A program made the position numbers and the translations under genes. From NCBI RefSeq assembly GCF_037963835.1, contig NZ_CP150145.1, positions 7,130,001 through 7,194,000 on the forward strand: a stretch of 64,000 nt of DNA. The letters run 5' to 3'. Under the pieces are notes generated by a model, which was not told the origin of the DNA, did no database searches, and saw nothing but the letters and a program-made list of their open reading frames with translations. Shown here piece after piece: positions 7,834-17,549 of this stretch; the stretch's first letter is position 1, and each line of letters opens with the position of its first letter. This DNA comes from Paenibacillus sp. FSL H8-0332. GTDB lineage: Bacteria > Bacillota > Bacilli > Paenibacillales > Paenibacillaceae.

Positions 7834-8608
7834 GCCGGTCATAGTAGGTGTCGCATAGCCTGAACTCACTGTCTTTGTAAAAGCAGCCCCGGTCCTCCAT
7901 AGCTCCGCGCACGGACATCTTCGCCAGATCCATCATATTATGGTCTCTGCTCAGATGGGCCAGATAGGCGCGCTTGGTCCGCCCGCTCAGAATCTCGCTG
8001 AGCGCTGTGCCTGCCGCCTCATTGGACAGATGCCCCAGATCGCCGAGAATCCGCCGCTTCGTATTCCAGGGATAACGCCCCATCCGCAGCATTTCGATAT
8101 CATGATTGGACTCCAGCACCAGCACATCGGCATCCGATATGGCCGTTCTCACCTTGTCGCTGACATATCCGAGGTCTGTCGCTACACACAGCTTCTCCTT
8201 GCCGTCATAGAAATTGTATGCTACCGGCTCCGCAGCATCGTGGGAGATGGCGAAGGATTCCACCCGCATACTACCGAAATCCCGGTGCTGCCCGGTCTCC
8301 ATAATAACCCGGTTATGCTCCTCAATCTTGCCGATCCCTTTCTCTATGGCTCCCCAGGTGTTCGAATTCGCATAGATCGGAAGATTATACTTGCGGGCCA
8401 TCGCGCCCAGCCCCTTAATATGATCCGAATGCTCGTGGGTCACAAGAATCCCGTCCAGCTCCACTCCCGTCAGTTCGCGCATGGCCAGCAGCTCGTCAAT
8501 CCGCTTCGCGCTCAGACCCGCGTCGATCATAAGTGTGGTCTCGCCGTTACGCACCACTGTCACATTCCCGGTAGAACCGCTGGACAGTACTGTAAATGAA
8601 ATCCCCAT
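7802..8608 (-). CDS. walJ: WalJ/YycJ metallo-beta-lactamase-fold hydrolase
   Basis: 268 residues from the ATG at 8608 (GGAG and AGGAGAG upstream); a 53-residue basic N-terminal extension in the same frame is spurious because it lies over yycI. The zinc-binding motif THEHSDH is at the expected place, with further ligands in AISHD and ATDLGYV and a C-terminal HLSRDH. WalJ is the last gene of the wal operon in Bacillales. It has been linked to coordinating cell division with replication, but its substrate is not settled. Confidence 0.94.
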   Translation of the reverse strand: MGISFTVLSSGSTGNVTVVRNGETTLMIDAGLSAKRIDELLAMRELTGVELDGILVTHEHSDHIKGLGAMARKYNLPIYANSNTWGAIEKGIGKIEEHNRVIMETGQHRDFGSMRVESFAISHDAAEPVAYNFYDGKEKLCVATDLGYVSDKVRTAISDADVLVLESNHDIEMLRMGRYPWNTKRRILGDLGHLSNEAAGTALSEILSGRTKRAYLAHLSRDHNMMDLAKMSVRGAMEDRGCFYKDSEFRLCDTYYDRPTPWDKVSQS

Positions 8609-8624
8609 ATCTCTCCTGCTCCTT

Positions 8625-9365
8625 CTACTCTGTTGTCTTCGGACTGATAATGTCCGCACTGATCGCATCCATATAATAAGCGCTGCCGTCCTCCAGCATG
8701 AACCGCCACATCGGCGAAGCCACCTGGCTCTCGGAGTTGAACAGCTCGCCGTAATAGCCCAGCTCAATCTCCTTCACTGCAGAACCCGCAGGAAAATACT
8801 TCTCGATCAGACTGCTAAGCGCCTGCGATGCCGGGAGCACCTTCTGCAAATCCTCGCTCCGGCTTGCTGCGATCTCAATCTTCGGCCAGCGGTAGGCCAC
8901 AATCTTCTGGTCACTGTTAATCAGCTCCAGCCGCACTCTGAACAGAGACCACTTGTTATCCACCAGCGGATGGAGGACGAACTTACCGACCTCACTCTCC
9001 TGTGAATCGAACCGGTAATTGGCAATGTCGGGAATCTGGGTCTTCAGCAGATTGCTAAGCTCCGAGAACGAGGAGTACATCAGCTTGCTGTCGATCGGCT
9101 CCTTAAGCTTCACAGGCAGTTCATTCTGCTCTTCGGCCGAATAACGGTACGTGATATCAGGCAGCTGCGGAGTGGCAGCCGGAATCGGACACAGCAGCCG
9201 GATGTTCTTCTCCTCCATCACCGCCTGAGTCTCTGCGGACAGGGAAGTGAAGTCAAGTCCCGCACTGACCTGATCGCGCACATCGATCCATAGCTGATAG
9301 CACAGCAGCAGATTCAGCACCAGAAAGGCATATATCAATACACTCTTGGCCCTTCCCCAGTCCAT
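8625..9365 (-). CDS. yycI: YycI/WalI, membrane-anchored regulator of WalK
   Basis: 246 residues: one N-terminal membrane helix (SVLIYAFLVLNLLLCYQLW) and an extracytoplasmic domain. The N-terminus MDWGRAKSVLIYAFLVLN is typical of the family. GGAGGG precedes the ATG. YycI and YycH form a membrane complex that modulates the WalK kinase. The gene lies between yycH and walJ, 48 bases after yycH. Confidence 0.9.
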   Translation of the reverse strand: MDWGRAKSVLIYAFLVLNLLLCYQLWIDVRDQVSAGLDFTSLSAETQAVMEEKNIRLLCPIPAATPQLPDITYRYSAEEQNELPVKLKEPIDSKLMYSSFSELSNLLKTQIPDIANYRFDSQESEVGKFVLHPLVDNKWSLFRVRLELINSDQKIVAYRWPKIEIAASRSEDLQKVLPASQALSSLIEKYFPAGSAVKEIELGYYGELFNSESQVASPMWRFMLEDGSAYYMDAISADIISPKTTE

Positions 9366-9413
9366 AACGTCCCTCCTCGAATCGGTACTCTATCCGCTTG
9401 GCTTAACTCCGCT

Positions 9414-10706
9414 CTAATTCAATGTATGCTCACTGCCATCGCTAAGCGTAACCCGCCAGACCGGATGAAGCTGCAGCTTCTCCCCGGCCAGCGCAGGCAT
9501 ATAGGCAGGCGTAAGCTCAATGATCCGCAAGGAGCTGCCGATCTGCGCCAGCCGCTGCTTCAGCAGTTCGCCGCCGGGCAGCTCGACAATGGTCTTCTCA
9601 GACTTGTCCTCATTCGTGTACATCAGGGAGCGCTCATAGGAAGAGACCGTTCCCTGCTGGAGCTCCAGATGGATTACGCCATACTGAAGCTGCGGATTGC
9701 TCATGATCGGATAGGAGCCGGACGGATAAGCGCCATAATATTGTTGAAAAGAAACCTTGCGGTCCTGCCGGCCCTCCTCCGTAGCAGCCAGCCTGTAGGT
9801 TCCGTTCCAGCCGCCATGGTTATTGACGAATTCCACCGCCTCCAGCGCATCCTTTGCCGGTGTGCTGTCCCCGTCCGGAAGTGCAGCCGGGTCGCTATAA
9901 CTCATCCAGTTCTGCTCCTGGTCCACCTGCAGGCTGCGTTTGCTGTCCGTGTATATCTTGGAACCGTCCTTCTCAGGAATGTATCTTGTATTGCCTGCAT
10001 CGAAGAACAAATTGCTCTGCATTTGCTCAATGGTATACATACCCGCAGGCATCACGACTTTAACCAGCGGAACATCCGCCTCAGGGACATAATACTCACC
10101 GTTCACGGCTGTATACAGAGTCAGATTCTTGCCGAAGTCCACATGCTGCTGCACATCCTGAACCGTAAGATCGGCCTTGGCCGCCTCATACACAATATCT
10201 CCGCGTGTGCTGAAGAAGATAACATGGGCTTTGGAGTCATTTTTGATATTATAGATCCAGATCCGGTCAATGCTCTCCCCCTCGAACAGCGAATCCGGCG
10301 AGATCTGCATGACCCGCTGCAGCAGCGTTACCGGAATGCCTGCCCCGAACGACAGCTCAATGCCCGGATTCTCGCTGCGGATCTTGTCCCAGTCGAAATC
10401 CTGTACGGACCGCCGCTGGAAGCTCTCGAAGCTGCGTCCCTTCAGGCGGTTCATAATCAGATTATAGAAGGTGGAGCTGGGGTAGAACAGCGTATGCTTG
10501 TCCCCGCCCATATGAATAATCATTTTATCGGGGTAGAGCAGGTTCTCCACCTTTTCCTTCAGTCCCATATTATCCGTCTTCACATATAAGGTCTTCGACA
10601 ACACTGCCGAATCACTGCCGGGCAGCCTGTAGATCAGATAATAGCTCTCTACAAGACTTCCGAGTATAAGCAGGACCAGCATCCATGACTTGATTCTCTC
10701 CTTCAC
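9414..10706 (-). CDS. yycH: YycH/WalH, membrane-anchored regulator of WalK
   Basis: 430 residues with one N-terminal membrane helix (SWMLVLLILGSLVESYYLIY) and a long extracytoplasmic region, as in B. subtilis YycH. The GTG start overlaps the walK stop as GTGA, so translation is coupled. With YycI it adjusts WalK activity at the membrane. Only the family and position support the function; no catalytic motif is expected. Confidence 0.9.
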   Translation of the reverse strand: MKERIKSWMLVLLILGSLVESYYLIYRLPGSDSAVLSKTLYVKTDNMGLKEKVENLLYPDKMIIHMGGDKHTLFYPSSTFYNLIMNRLKGRSFESFQRRSVQDFDWDKIRSENPGIELSFGAGIPVTLLQRVMQISPDSLFEGESIDRIWIYNIKNDSKAHVIFFSTRGDIVYEAAKADLTVQDVQQHVDFGKNLTLYTAVNGEYYVPEADVPLVKVVMPAGMYTIEQMQSNLFFDAGNTRYIPEKDGSKIYTDSKRSLQVDQEQNWMSYSDPAALPDGDSTPAKDALEAVEFVNNHGGWNGTYRLAATEEGRQDRKVSFQQYYGAYPSGSYPIMSNPQLQYGVIHLELQQGTVSSYERSLMYTNEDKSEKTIVELPGGELLKQRLAQIGSSLRIIELTPAYMPALAGEKLQLHPVWRVTLSDGSEHTLN

Positions 10707-12535
10707 GCCTCACTCCCCCTTTGCTTCATCAAAGGCAGCGTGAACGTGACCAGCGAGCCCTCATTCAGCTCCGATTGCAGGGAAATGGAGCCGCCGTGGG
10801 CTTTGACAATTTCCCGGGCAATGGACAGCCCCAGACCTGTTCCGCCCATATTCCGCGAGCGCGCTTTATCGACCCTGTAAAAGCGTTCAAAGATCCGCTC
10901 AATATCCTTCTTCGGAATCCCTATACCGGAGTCGCGGACAGACACAGCCAGCATTCCGTCCTCGTTCTTATGCGCCTCCAGCTGAATCGTCCCGCCTTCC
11001 GGCGTATACTTGAGGGCATTGGAGACCAGATTGCCCAGCACCTGATCAATCTGGTCGCGATCCAGCCAGGCTGTAGCGACATCCTTACGTACTCTGGTGC
11101 TGATGTGAATCCGCTTCTGGCGGATCTGGAAGGAGAAGCGGTCGGCCACATCCTCCAGCATCTCTGAGATGTCCGTCTGCTGAATGCGCAGGCTGGATTC
11201 CTTGGAATCGAGCCGCGACAGATGCAGCAGATCCGTAACCAGCCGGATCATGCGCTCCGTCTCGTTGCGAATAACTCCGACGAACCGCACCGCAAGCTGC
11301 GGATCTTCCAGTGCGCCGTCATCCAACGCTTCCGCATAGCTCTTGATCGTCGTAAGCGGCGTCCGCAGCTCATGCGATACATTCGCCACGAACTCCCGGC
11401 GGGACTCCTCCAGATTCTCCTGCTCCGTGACATCCTGCAGCACCGCAATCGTCCCGGCGATCCTTCCGCCTTCGCGGCGGTGAATCGGGGTGAAGGTCAC
11501 CCGCACAATATTGGGGTCCTCGCCAACCATGGGAGACAGATGGAGCATAGCAGACTGAGGAACGCCCTGGGTCACCGAGACAGACTGCTCAGGCTCCAGA
11601 CCCAGCAGCCCGCCAAGCGAGGCTCCTGCCGGAAGCGGTCCTTCCGCGCCCAGCATCAGGGCGGCGCGTGTATTCATCAGAATGACCGCTCCGCTCTCAT
11701 CCGTGGCTACGACACCGTCACTCATATTGGCGAGAATGGACGACAGCTTCTCCTTCTCCTCTTCGTTCTGCAGCAGCGCCTCGCGCAACCGGTCCGTCAT
11801 GTAGTTGAAGGCCTGGCTGAGCTGACCAATCTCATCATTGCCGAACACAGGAACCTTCCGGTTGAAGCGCCCTTCAGCCACAGCCGTGGCATGCTTGGTC
11901 ATCTCCTTAATCGGATGCGTAATCGTATGCGCCAGAATGACTCCCAGCACGGCTGTCAACGCCAGCGCCAGCAGCAGCCCCGAGAGGAACACACTGTTAA
12001 TCCGGCTCATGGTCGCATATAAGTCTTTCATATCGGCAGCGATATAGATGGCTCCAACCACTTTATCACCAGAGATTACCGGCTTCGCCACTACCTTCTT
12101 GCGCACATTATCATCAGCGATGATATATTCCTCATTATCGCTGATGCCCTGCAAGGCGCGGCTAACTACGGTCTGCGTGTTCCGCTGGCCGACATAGTCA
12201 TTCTGGGAAGGGATCGAGGTGGTAATGATCTTGCCGCTCGCATCCAGCACCTGAATTTCTGCGCCATTGATATACAGATTGTTCACCATGCCGCGCAGGC
12301 TCTCCACCGCCGATTCTTCATCGGCGGTTCCCGTCTCACTGCCGAATTTGTCAGCGGTGAGGATCGAGAGCATCTCGGCCCGGGCCTTCAGGTCCTTGGT
12401 GAAGTTATCCGTCAGCGAGTTCTTCATCGAGCTGACAAAGTATACGCCGATCAGCTGCATCGCAATCAGAATCAGCAGCACGTAAATCACGATAAGCCTG
12501 GCCTGAATCGTCCGGAAAAAGGACAGTGCCTTCAT
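10703..12535 (-). CDS. walK: WalK (YycG) sensor histidine kinase
   Basis: 610 residues. Membrane helix near 12-35, extracytoplasmic sensor about 36-180, second helix near 181-203, HAMP about 204-256, PAS about 262-372, then HisKA with the phospho-acceptor His388 in SHELRTP, and an ATPase domain with N-, G1- and G2-type boxes (LGNLVSNALKYTP, DSGIGIP, GGTGLGLS). It senses cell-wall or lipid II state and phosphorylates WalR, the essential regulator of wall hydrolases. Start and walR stop overlap by one base (TAATG). A near-match to a Noc-binding site lies inside at 10809-10822. Confidence 0.97.
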   Translation of the reverse strand: MKALSFFRTIQARLIVIYVLLILIAMQLIGVYFVSSMKNSLTDNFTKDLKARAEMLSILTADKFGSETGTADEESAVESLRGMVNNLYINGAEIQVLDASGKIITTSIPSQNDYVGQRNTQTVVSRALQGISDNEEYIIADDNVRKKVVAKPVISGDKVVGAIYIAADMKDLYATMSRINSVFLSGLLLALALTAVLGVILAHTITHPIKEMTKHATAVAEGRFNRKVPVFGNDEIGQLSQAFNYMTDRLREALLQNEEEKEKLSSILANMSDGVVATDESGAVILMNTRAALMLGAEGPLPAGASLGGLLGLEPEQSVSVTQGVPQSAMLHLSPMVGEDPNIVRVTFTPIHRREGGRIAGTIAVLQDVTEQENLEESRREFVANVSHELRTPLTTIKSYAEALDDGALEDPQLAVRFVGVIRNETERMIRLVTDLLHLSRLDSKESSLRIQQTDISEMLEDVADRFSFQIRQKRIHISTRVRKDVATAWLDRDQIDQVLGNLVSNALKYTPEGGTIQLEAHKNEDGMLAVSVRDSGIGIPKKDIERIFERFYRVDKARSRNMGGTGLGLSIAREIVKAHGGSISLQSELNEGSLVTFTLPLMKQRGSEA

Positions 12536-13266
12536 TACAACCCTCCGTTTTTGGGGCTATGCATCAAATAACCGAGTCCGCGCCGGGTATGAATATACTC
12601 CGGCTTGCTGGGATTCTCCTCAATTTTTTCTCTGAGCCGGCGGATGGTCACATCCACCGTCCGCACATCGCCGAAATATTCGAACCCCCACACAGCCTGC
12701 AGCAGATGCTCCCGGGTCATTACCTTGCCCGCATGGCGGATCATATAATAGAGCAGCTCATATTCACGATGCGTCAGATCCAGCGGCTCACTATCCTTGT
12801 AGACCATATACATATCCGTATCAATGAATAATCCGAAATGATAGACCCCCTGCTTGCTCTCCACCGCATCACTCGGAGCTTCCGATGGGGATGGCTTATG
12901 CTGGCGACGCATTTGGGCCTTAACCCTGGCCAGCAGCTCACGGGTACTGAACGGCTTGGTCACATAATCATCCGCACCAAGCTCCAGACCCAGCACTTTA
13001 TCGATCTCTCCATCCTTCGCAGTAAGCATGATGATGGGAATATCCAGATGGGCAGCGCGTACCTCACGGCAGACATCCATTCCGTCCTTGCCGGGCAGCA
13101 TCAAATCCAGCAGCATCAAATCGGGGCGTTTGGACAGAGCCAGCTCCACCGCGCTGTTGCCGTCAAAAGCGCAGATGACCTCGTAACCCTCTTTTTCCAA
13201 ATTGAATTTCAATATATCAGCAATAGGTTGTTCATCATCCACTACCAGAATCGTTCCCATTTGCAT
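12535..13266 (-). CDS. walR: WalR (YycF) OmpR-family response regulator
   Basis: 243 residues: receiver domain with acidic pocket VVDDEQ, phospho-acceptor Asp54 in LMLLDLMLPG, conserved Thr and Lys in MLTAKDG and YVTKPF, then an OmpR-type winged-helix DNA-binding domain (RTVDVTIRRLREKIE). First gene of walRK-yycHI-walJ. The ATG at 13266 has AAAGGTGA ten bases upstream; a second ATG two codons on is possible. Phosphorylated WalR controls autolysin genes. Upstream on the minus strand TGTTAAAAT looks like an extended -10. Confidence 0.97.
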   Translation of the reverse strand: MQMGTILVVDDEQPIADILKFNLEKEGYEVICAFDGNSAVELALSKRPDLMLLDLMLPGKDGMDVCREVRAAHLDIPIIMLTAKDGEIDKVLGLELGADDYVTKPFSTRELLARVKAQMRRQHKPSPSEAPSDAVESKQGVYHFGLFIDTDMYMVYKDSEPLDLTHREYELLYYMIRHAGKVMTREHLLQAVWGFEYFGDVRTVDVTIRRLREKIEENPSKPEYIHTRRGLGYLMHSPKNGGL

Positions 13267-13371
13267 ATGCTCAGCTTCACCTTTCTAAACGATACTCAAA
13301 ACCCTGATTCCTTTATTTTAACATACCTGCCTTGACGTCACATCTAAATAAGGTACCAGTTCAAAGAGAAA

Positions 13372-13402
13372 TAAAAACCGCCCGAAATGATCCGGACGGC
13401 GG
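13372..13402 (-). terminator. Terminator after the M23 peptidase gene
   Basis: GC-rich stem built on CCGCC/GGCGG with an extended inner pairing, followed on the minus strand by TTTTTATTT. It isolates the peptidase gene from the wal operon promoter. Confidence 0.8.
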
Positions 13403-13438
13403 AGAAGAATTATAGAATGGAAGCTTAGCTGTTACTCA

Positions 13439-14992
13439 TTATTTCAGGAATTTCATCGGATTGATAGCAGTCCCGTTCTTGCGGATCTCGAAATGCAGGT
13501 GCGTCCCCGTCGAGCGCCCGGTGCTGCCCATAATGCCGATGGAGCTGCCCTGACCCAGCTTCTGTCCGGCGGAGACCGAGATGCTGCTTAAATGCCCATA
13601 GTACGTAACGTATCCGTTGTTATGGTTAACGATCACCACATTGCCGTAACCGTTCTGGACGCCGGCGAAGCTTACCGTCCCAGCATCCGCAGCCTTGATC
13701 GTGCGGTTGCCCGATACCAGATCGACTCCTTTGTGTGCTCGTCCCCAACGCTCGCCGTAGCTGCTGGAGATCATCGCTCCGCTAACCGGCCAGGCGAACA
13801 TTCCTGTGCCTTCACCTACAACCTTGGTGCCGGAATAGACCACTTCAGGCAGAGCAGCCTTCACGACGCTCTGACCCAGCCACTCCTCCTGAACCACCTG
13901 TCCGTTCTCCTTGGTCAGCCTGTACTGCATCGTTTTGAGCCCGGTTTGTCCGGGGCGGACTACCTTCCGCTTGCCTGCCGGCAGCTGGTCGCTCTTGCGG
14001 ATGATAACCTCAGGCTCCGTGACCACCTCTTCAGTTACCTGTTCTACGGTCACTACCGTCAGGTCAGGCTGTGGCACCGTTAGCTGCAATTGATCCCCAA
14101 TCTGCAGGCTAAGCTCCTTCACTCCGGGATTATTGCCGAAGATCTCAGCCTGGGTGATGTTGAACCGGGAAGCGATGGCGGAGACGGTGTCGCCTTCCTG
14201 AACAGCATAGCGCAGAGGCGCCTCCCTGCCTTCAGTCAGTACCTTCACTGCTTCTTCTACACTAAGTACCTTATTAGGATCTGCCTTCACCGGCACGATG
14301 TTAACTTCTTCCCGAATCTTGACCGACTCCACCTGATCATTGGCGGCTGAACCAGCTGCTCCAGCCTTGGCAGCCGTTTTCTTCAGCTTCGCTCCCGAAG
14401 CTACAGCATTCTGCGGAGCATAATGCGCCTTGACAGCCTGAAGCACCGCCGCTGCCGTCTCCTGATCCTTCACGATCCCGAGCGGTTCCCCGTCTACAGC
14501 CAGTTGTACGCCTACGGCATATGCTTTGAGCATACCATCCAGCTTGTCCAGTGTAGCTTCGCTGTTAACCTCCGGCTTGTAAGCCCGCTGGGCCTCGGTA
14601 GTGATGCCCCCGGTTTGCAGTACCATTACAGAGTCAGGATACTTGAGCTGATATTCCCGTCTCTTCTCCTCAAACAGCTTGTTCAAATCTGCTTGCTGGT
14701 TCAGTGCTCCAATCTCCTCGCCGTTCACCAGCACTTTGTAATAGGTGACGGTATTCGCTGTTACCTGCCTCTTCTGTGCCCCTACCAGGAAGGTGGTCAG
14801 AAGAATCAGACCGGCTGAAGCCAGCAGCCATGAACGCCGGCGACGCCGGGATTTCATCTCCGGTTGAAAGACGCGGGGTTCACCCGTTGTTATTGCATCC
14901 TTGCCTTGTTCACCTGCTGCACCAGATCCTGCGGAGGCTTCTACGCGGTCCCGTAGGTTCCCCATCCGGCGCATAAACTTAAATCCTTTCAT
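13439..14992 (-). CDS. Membrane-anchored LysM-G5-M23 cell-wall endopeptidase
   Basis: 517 residues. Basic cytoplasmic segment (KSRRRRR) and one membrane helix near 54-71, then a long spacer, a LysM peptidoglycan-binding domain near 262-308 (YAVQEGDTVSAIASRFNIT), a G5 domain near 311-392, and an M23 (LytM-type) zinc peptidase domain. The peptidase ligands are visible in HKGVDL, and the HLHFEIR motif is intact, so it should be active. It cuts peptide cross-links in peptidoglycan. AAGGGAGAG precedes the ATG. Directly upstream of walR and on the same strand, it is a likely WalR target, but I found no clear WalR box. Confidence 0.9.
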   Translation of the reverse strand: MKGFKFMRRMGNLRDRVEASAGSGAAGEQGKDAITTGEPRVFQPEMKSRRRRRSWLLASAGLILLTTFLVGAQKRQVTANTVTYYKVLVNGEEIGALNQQADLNKLFEEKRREYQLKYPDSVMVLQTGGITTEAQRAYKPEVNSEATLDKLDGMLKAYAVGVQLAVDGEPLGIVKDQETAAAVLQAVKAHYAPQNAVASGAKLKKTAAKAGAAGSAANDQVESVKIREEVNIVPVKADPNKVLSVEEAVKVLTEGREAPLRYAVQEGDTVSAIASRFNITQAEIFGNNPGVKELSLQIGDQLQLTVPQPDLTVVTVEQVTEEVVTEPEVIIRKSDQLPAGKRKVVRPGQTGLKTMQYRLTKENGQVVQEEWLGQSVVKAALPEVVYSGTKVVGEGTGMFAWPVSGAMISSSYGERWGRAHKGVDLVSGNRTIKAADAGTVSFAGVQNGYGNVVIVNHNNGYVTYYGHLSSISVSAGQKLGQGSSIGIMGSTGRSTGTHLHFEIRKNGTAINPMKFLK

Positions 14993-15167
14993 GAAACTCT
15001 CCCTTTCAGCTGTAAAAACAAGAATTTATATACTTCGCGCGTTGATTTGCATGACTAAGAATATGACTGTATGACGCAGACGGAAAAGGTTACAAAATAT
15101 TAACCCTTATTAGTCCTTTTTTACTGTACCATAGCCTGAAGAAAAATTTCAACTTTGATCCCACAGC

Positions 15168-15191
15168 AAAACCCGCGAAATTCGCGGGTTT
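15168..15191 (-). terminator. Probable terminator after the anchored protein gene
   Basis: Palindrome AAACCCGCGAA/TTCGCGGGTTT with a very short loop. The T run on the minus strand is short, so strength is uncertain. Confidence 0.55.
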
Positions 15192-15245
15192 ATTCCCATA
15201 ATATGCGTTTTAAACGGCGATGTCGTGTCCAAAAAGTGACAATTA

Positions 15246-15926
15246 TTAATTCTGATTTGTTCCCTGGCTGTCCGGTGTAAGCATTTTCATCAGCGCCTTA
15301 TATTCATCCTTATCTACATATTTCTCAATGATTCCCTGCAGTTCCGTTACTTCGCTCTCTGTCAAGCCGCCCTCCAGGGCAGCGGAGATCTTGATCATTT
15401 CCTCCTGGGGAAGCTTGTTCATCAGAATATTGAAAATATTGGATTTCTCATTAGCAGGAAGATTCTCCTTCAACTCGTTCATAGCCTCCGGAGTCATCAC
15501 CAGGTTCTGGTCCTGCCCACGCACACTTTGTTCTTCTCCCGCAGCGGCTTGTCCCATCACAGGCAGCGCATTATCCGGCACTGTCTCATCCACCGGTTTC
15601 TCTTGAATATTGCCGGATTTCCCGCCACTGCTATCCTTCTTCTCCCCGTCGACCTTGCTCGAATCCGCCTCCTTGGTGGAGTTCTTAGGCTCGCTTGATG
15701 CCGCTTTGGAGTTCTCCTTGGAGGTAGCCCCGCTGCCGCCCATTCCTGTCATACTCTTCACGAAGCCGCCGATTCCCGGTCCCGGCCCATCCAGTTTGAT
15801 ATCGAAGCTGGCCAGCACCGACTGGATATACGTATTCACCACATAAGCCGTTGTCAACATAGACAGTCCGCTGGCCAGCACCACAATCAGGCAGACGCTA
15901 AGTGCTCGCTTCACTATTTTCACCAT
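15246..15926 (-). CDS. Membrane-anchored protein of unknown function, low-complexity linker
   Basis: About 226 residues from the ATG at 15926 (GGGGAG just upstream; neighbouring in-frame starts at 15929 and 15956 are possible). One N-terminal membrane helix or uncleaved signal (ALSVCLIVVLASGLSMLTTAY), then a Gly-rich stretch and a Ser/Lys/Glu-rich low-complexity linker (about 70-130). A folded, acidic helical C-terminus follows (EEMIKISAALEGGLTESEVTELQ). I do not recognise a named family. It stands alone between purA and the M23 peptidase with its own terminator, so it may be another envelope protein; that is inference. Confidence 0.8.
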   Translation of the reverse strand: MVKIVKRALSVCLIVVLASGLSMLTTAYVVNTYIQSVLASFDIKLDGPGPGIGGFVKSMTGMGGSGATSKENSKAASSEPKNSTKEADSSKVDGEKKDSSGGKSGNIQEKPVDETVPDNALPVMGQAAAGEEQSVRGQDQNLVMTPEAMNELKENLPANEKSNIFNILMNKLPQEEMIKISAALEGGLTESEVTELQGIIEKYVDKDEYKALMKMLTPDSQGTNQN

Positions 15927-16073
15927 CATCACTCCCCTACACCCTGCTCTATTCAATCTCTAAAGAATCAGTTCGCTATGATCCCATTCTCACAGTATTG
16001 ACTAGAACAACGCCCGGGAAACGTCCCTGAAGCACAGAAAAGCTATTCACCTGCTGAAAAATCATCCAGACAT

Positions 16074-16103
16074 ACAGAAACAGGAGCCTCACCGAGGCCC
16101 CTG
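16074..16103 (-). terminator. Terminator after purA
   Basis: Stem CAGGAGCCTC/GAGGCCCCTG (16081-16090 with 16094-16103) with one G-T pair, then a short T-rich tract (TTTCT) on the minus strand. Confidence 0.7.
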
Positions 16104-16135
16104 CTCCTATACGTATCTATTCAGTTCTGCCCAGT

Positions 16136-17422
16136 CTAGATATAGATTGGCAGCACTTGATTGGTCTGTTCACGGTTACGGCCCACGGAGAAGATCGAGA
16201 TCGGAATACCCGTCAGCTCTGATACACGTTCCACATATTTGCGTGTGTTGGCCGGCAGATCCTCCAGTGTCTTCGCCGAAGTGATGTCCTCACTCCAGCC
16301 TGGAAGCTCCTCGTAGACCGCTTCACATTCTGCCAGCATTTTCAGGCTCGCCGGGTAATGTGTGATAATATCTCCACGGAACTTGTAGCCGGTGCAGATC
16401 TTCACAGTCTCAAGGCCGCTCAATACGTCCAGCGAGTTCAGCGACAGGCCGGTAATTCCGCTGACGCGGCGGGCATGACGCACAACCACACTGTCGAACC
16501 AGCCTACGCGGCGGGCGCGTCCGGTTACCGTACCGTACTCATGCCCGGTCTCACGGATATAATCACCGGTAGCATCGTTCAGCTCGGTAGGGAACGGGCC
16601 GTCGCCGACACGGGTGGTATACGACTTCGCCACACCGATAACCTGCTTGATCTTGGACGGGCCAACGCCCGAGCCGATGCAGACGCCGCCAGCCGACGGA
16701 TTCGATGAAGTAACGAACGGATAAGTTCCCTGGTCGATATCAAGCATTACGCCCTGCGCGCCTTCGAACAGTACACGGCAATCCGCATCAATCGCATCAT
16801 TCAGCACCACCGAAGTATCGGTTACATAGCCGCGCAGCACTTCTGCATACTCCAGATATTTGGTCAGAATCTCTTCCACATTCAGCGGCTCTGCGCCGTA
16901 TACCTGAGTGATCACCTGATTCTTCTCTTCCATCAGCGGACGAAGTCTCAGCTCGAATTCCTCAGCGTCCATCAGATCGGCAATCCGGATGCCGTTACGG
17001 GCAGCCTTATCCATGTAGCACGGGCCAATCCCCTTGCGTGTTGTACCGATTTTGTTCGGGCCTTTGCGGTCTTCCTCAAGTGCATCCAGCACCATATGAT
17101 AAGGCATAATGACATGCGCACGATCGCTGATTACCAGGTTCTTCGTATCAAAGCCATTGTCATGAATATAATTAATTTCTTGGATCAGCGCTTCCGGGTT
17201 GATAACCATTCCGTTGCCGATAACACAAGTCTTCTCTTTATAAAATACACCAGATGGAATCAAGCTCAGCTTGAACTTCTTTCCGTCAATCAGAATCGTG
17301 TGACCGGCATTGTTCCCCCCTTGATACCGGGCGACCACATCTGCACTTTCCGCCAGAAAATCCGTGATCTTCCCTTTGCCTTCGTCTCCCCATTGTGTTC
17401 CCACGACGACTACCGTTGACAT
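16136..17422 (-). CDS. purA: Adenylosuccinate synthetase
   Basis: 428 residues from the ATG at 17422, with GGAGGAATGAAC upstream; a 17-residue in-frame extension is not supported. Start MSTVVVVGTQWGDEGKGK contains the GTP-binding loop and catalytic Asp. The catalytic His is in NNAGHTI, and IGTTRKGIGPCY and the C-terminal SVGRNREQT are conserved. It joins IMP and aspartate using GTP, the first committed step to AMP. Transcribed alone: a good promoter lies upstream and a terminator follows. The location between wal and dnaB is normal for Bacillales. Confidence 0.98.
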   Translation of the reverse strand: MSTVVVVGTQWGDEGKGKITDFLAESADVVARYQGGNNAGHTILIDGKKFKLSLIPSGVFYKEKTCVIGNGMVINPEALIQEINYIHDNGFDTKNLVISDRAHVIMPYHMVLDALEEDRKGPNKIGTTRKGIGPCYMDKAARNGIRIADLMDAEEFELRLRPLMEEKNQVITQVYGAEPLNVEEILTKYLEYAEVLRGYVTDTSVVLNDAIDADCRVLFEGAQGVMLDIDQGTYPFVTSSNPSAGGVCIGSGVGPSKIKQVIGVAKSYTTRVGDGPFPTELNDATGDYIRETGHEYGTVTGRARRVGWFDSVVVRHARRVSGITGLSLNSLDVLSGLETVKICTGYKFRGDIITHYPASLKMLAECEAVYEELPGWSEDITSAKTLEDLPANTRKYVERVSELTGIPISIFSVGRNREQTNQVLPIYI

Positions 17423-17549
17423 GTTCATTCCTCCGTAGGTGCTAGCAAGCACCATTATTTTTCCGTTTATCATAGGAGCTTTGTACGCGCTTCATCCTGT
17501 ACGCAGCCCTCCGGATACCAGGCGGTCAGGCCGCCAAAGCACAATAATC

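Noticed and set aside
9426..10589. Open frame of 387 codons antisense to yycH
   Set aside because: Lies wholly over yycH, which has an expected start, coupling and family match. The antisense product has no domain.
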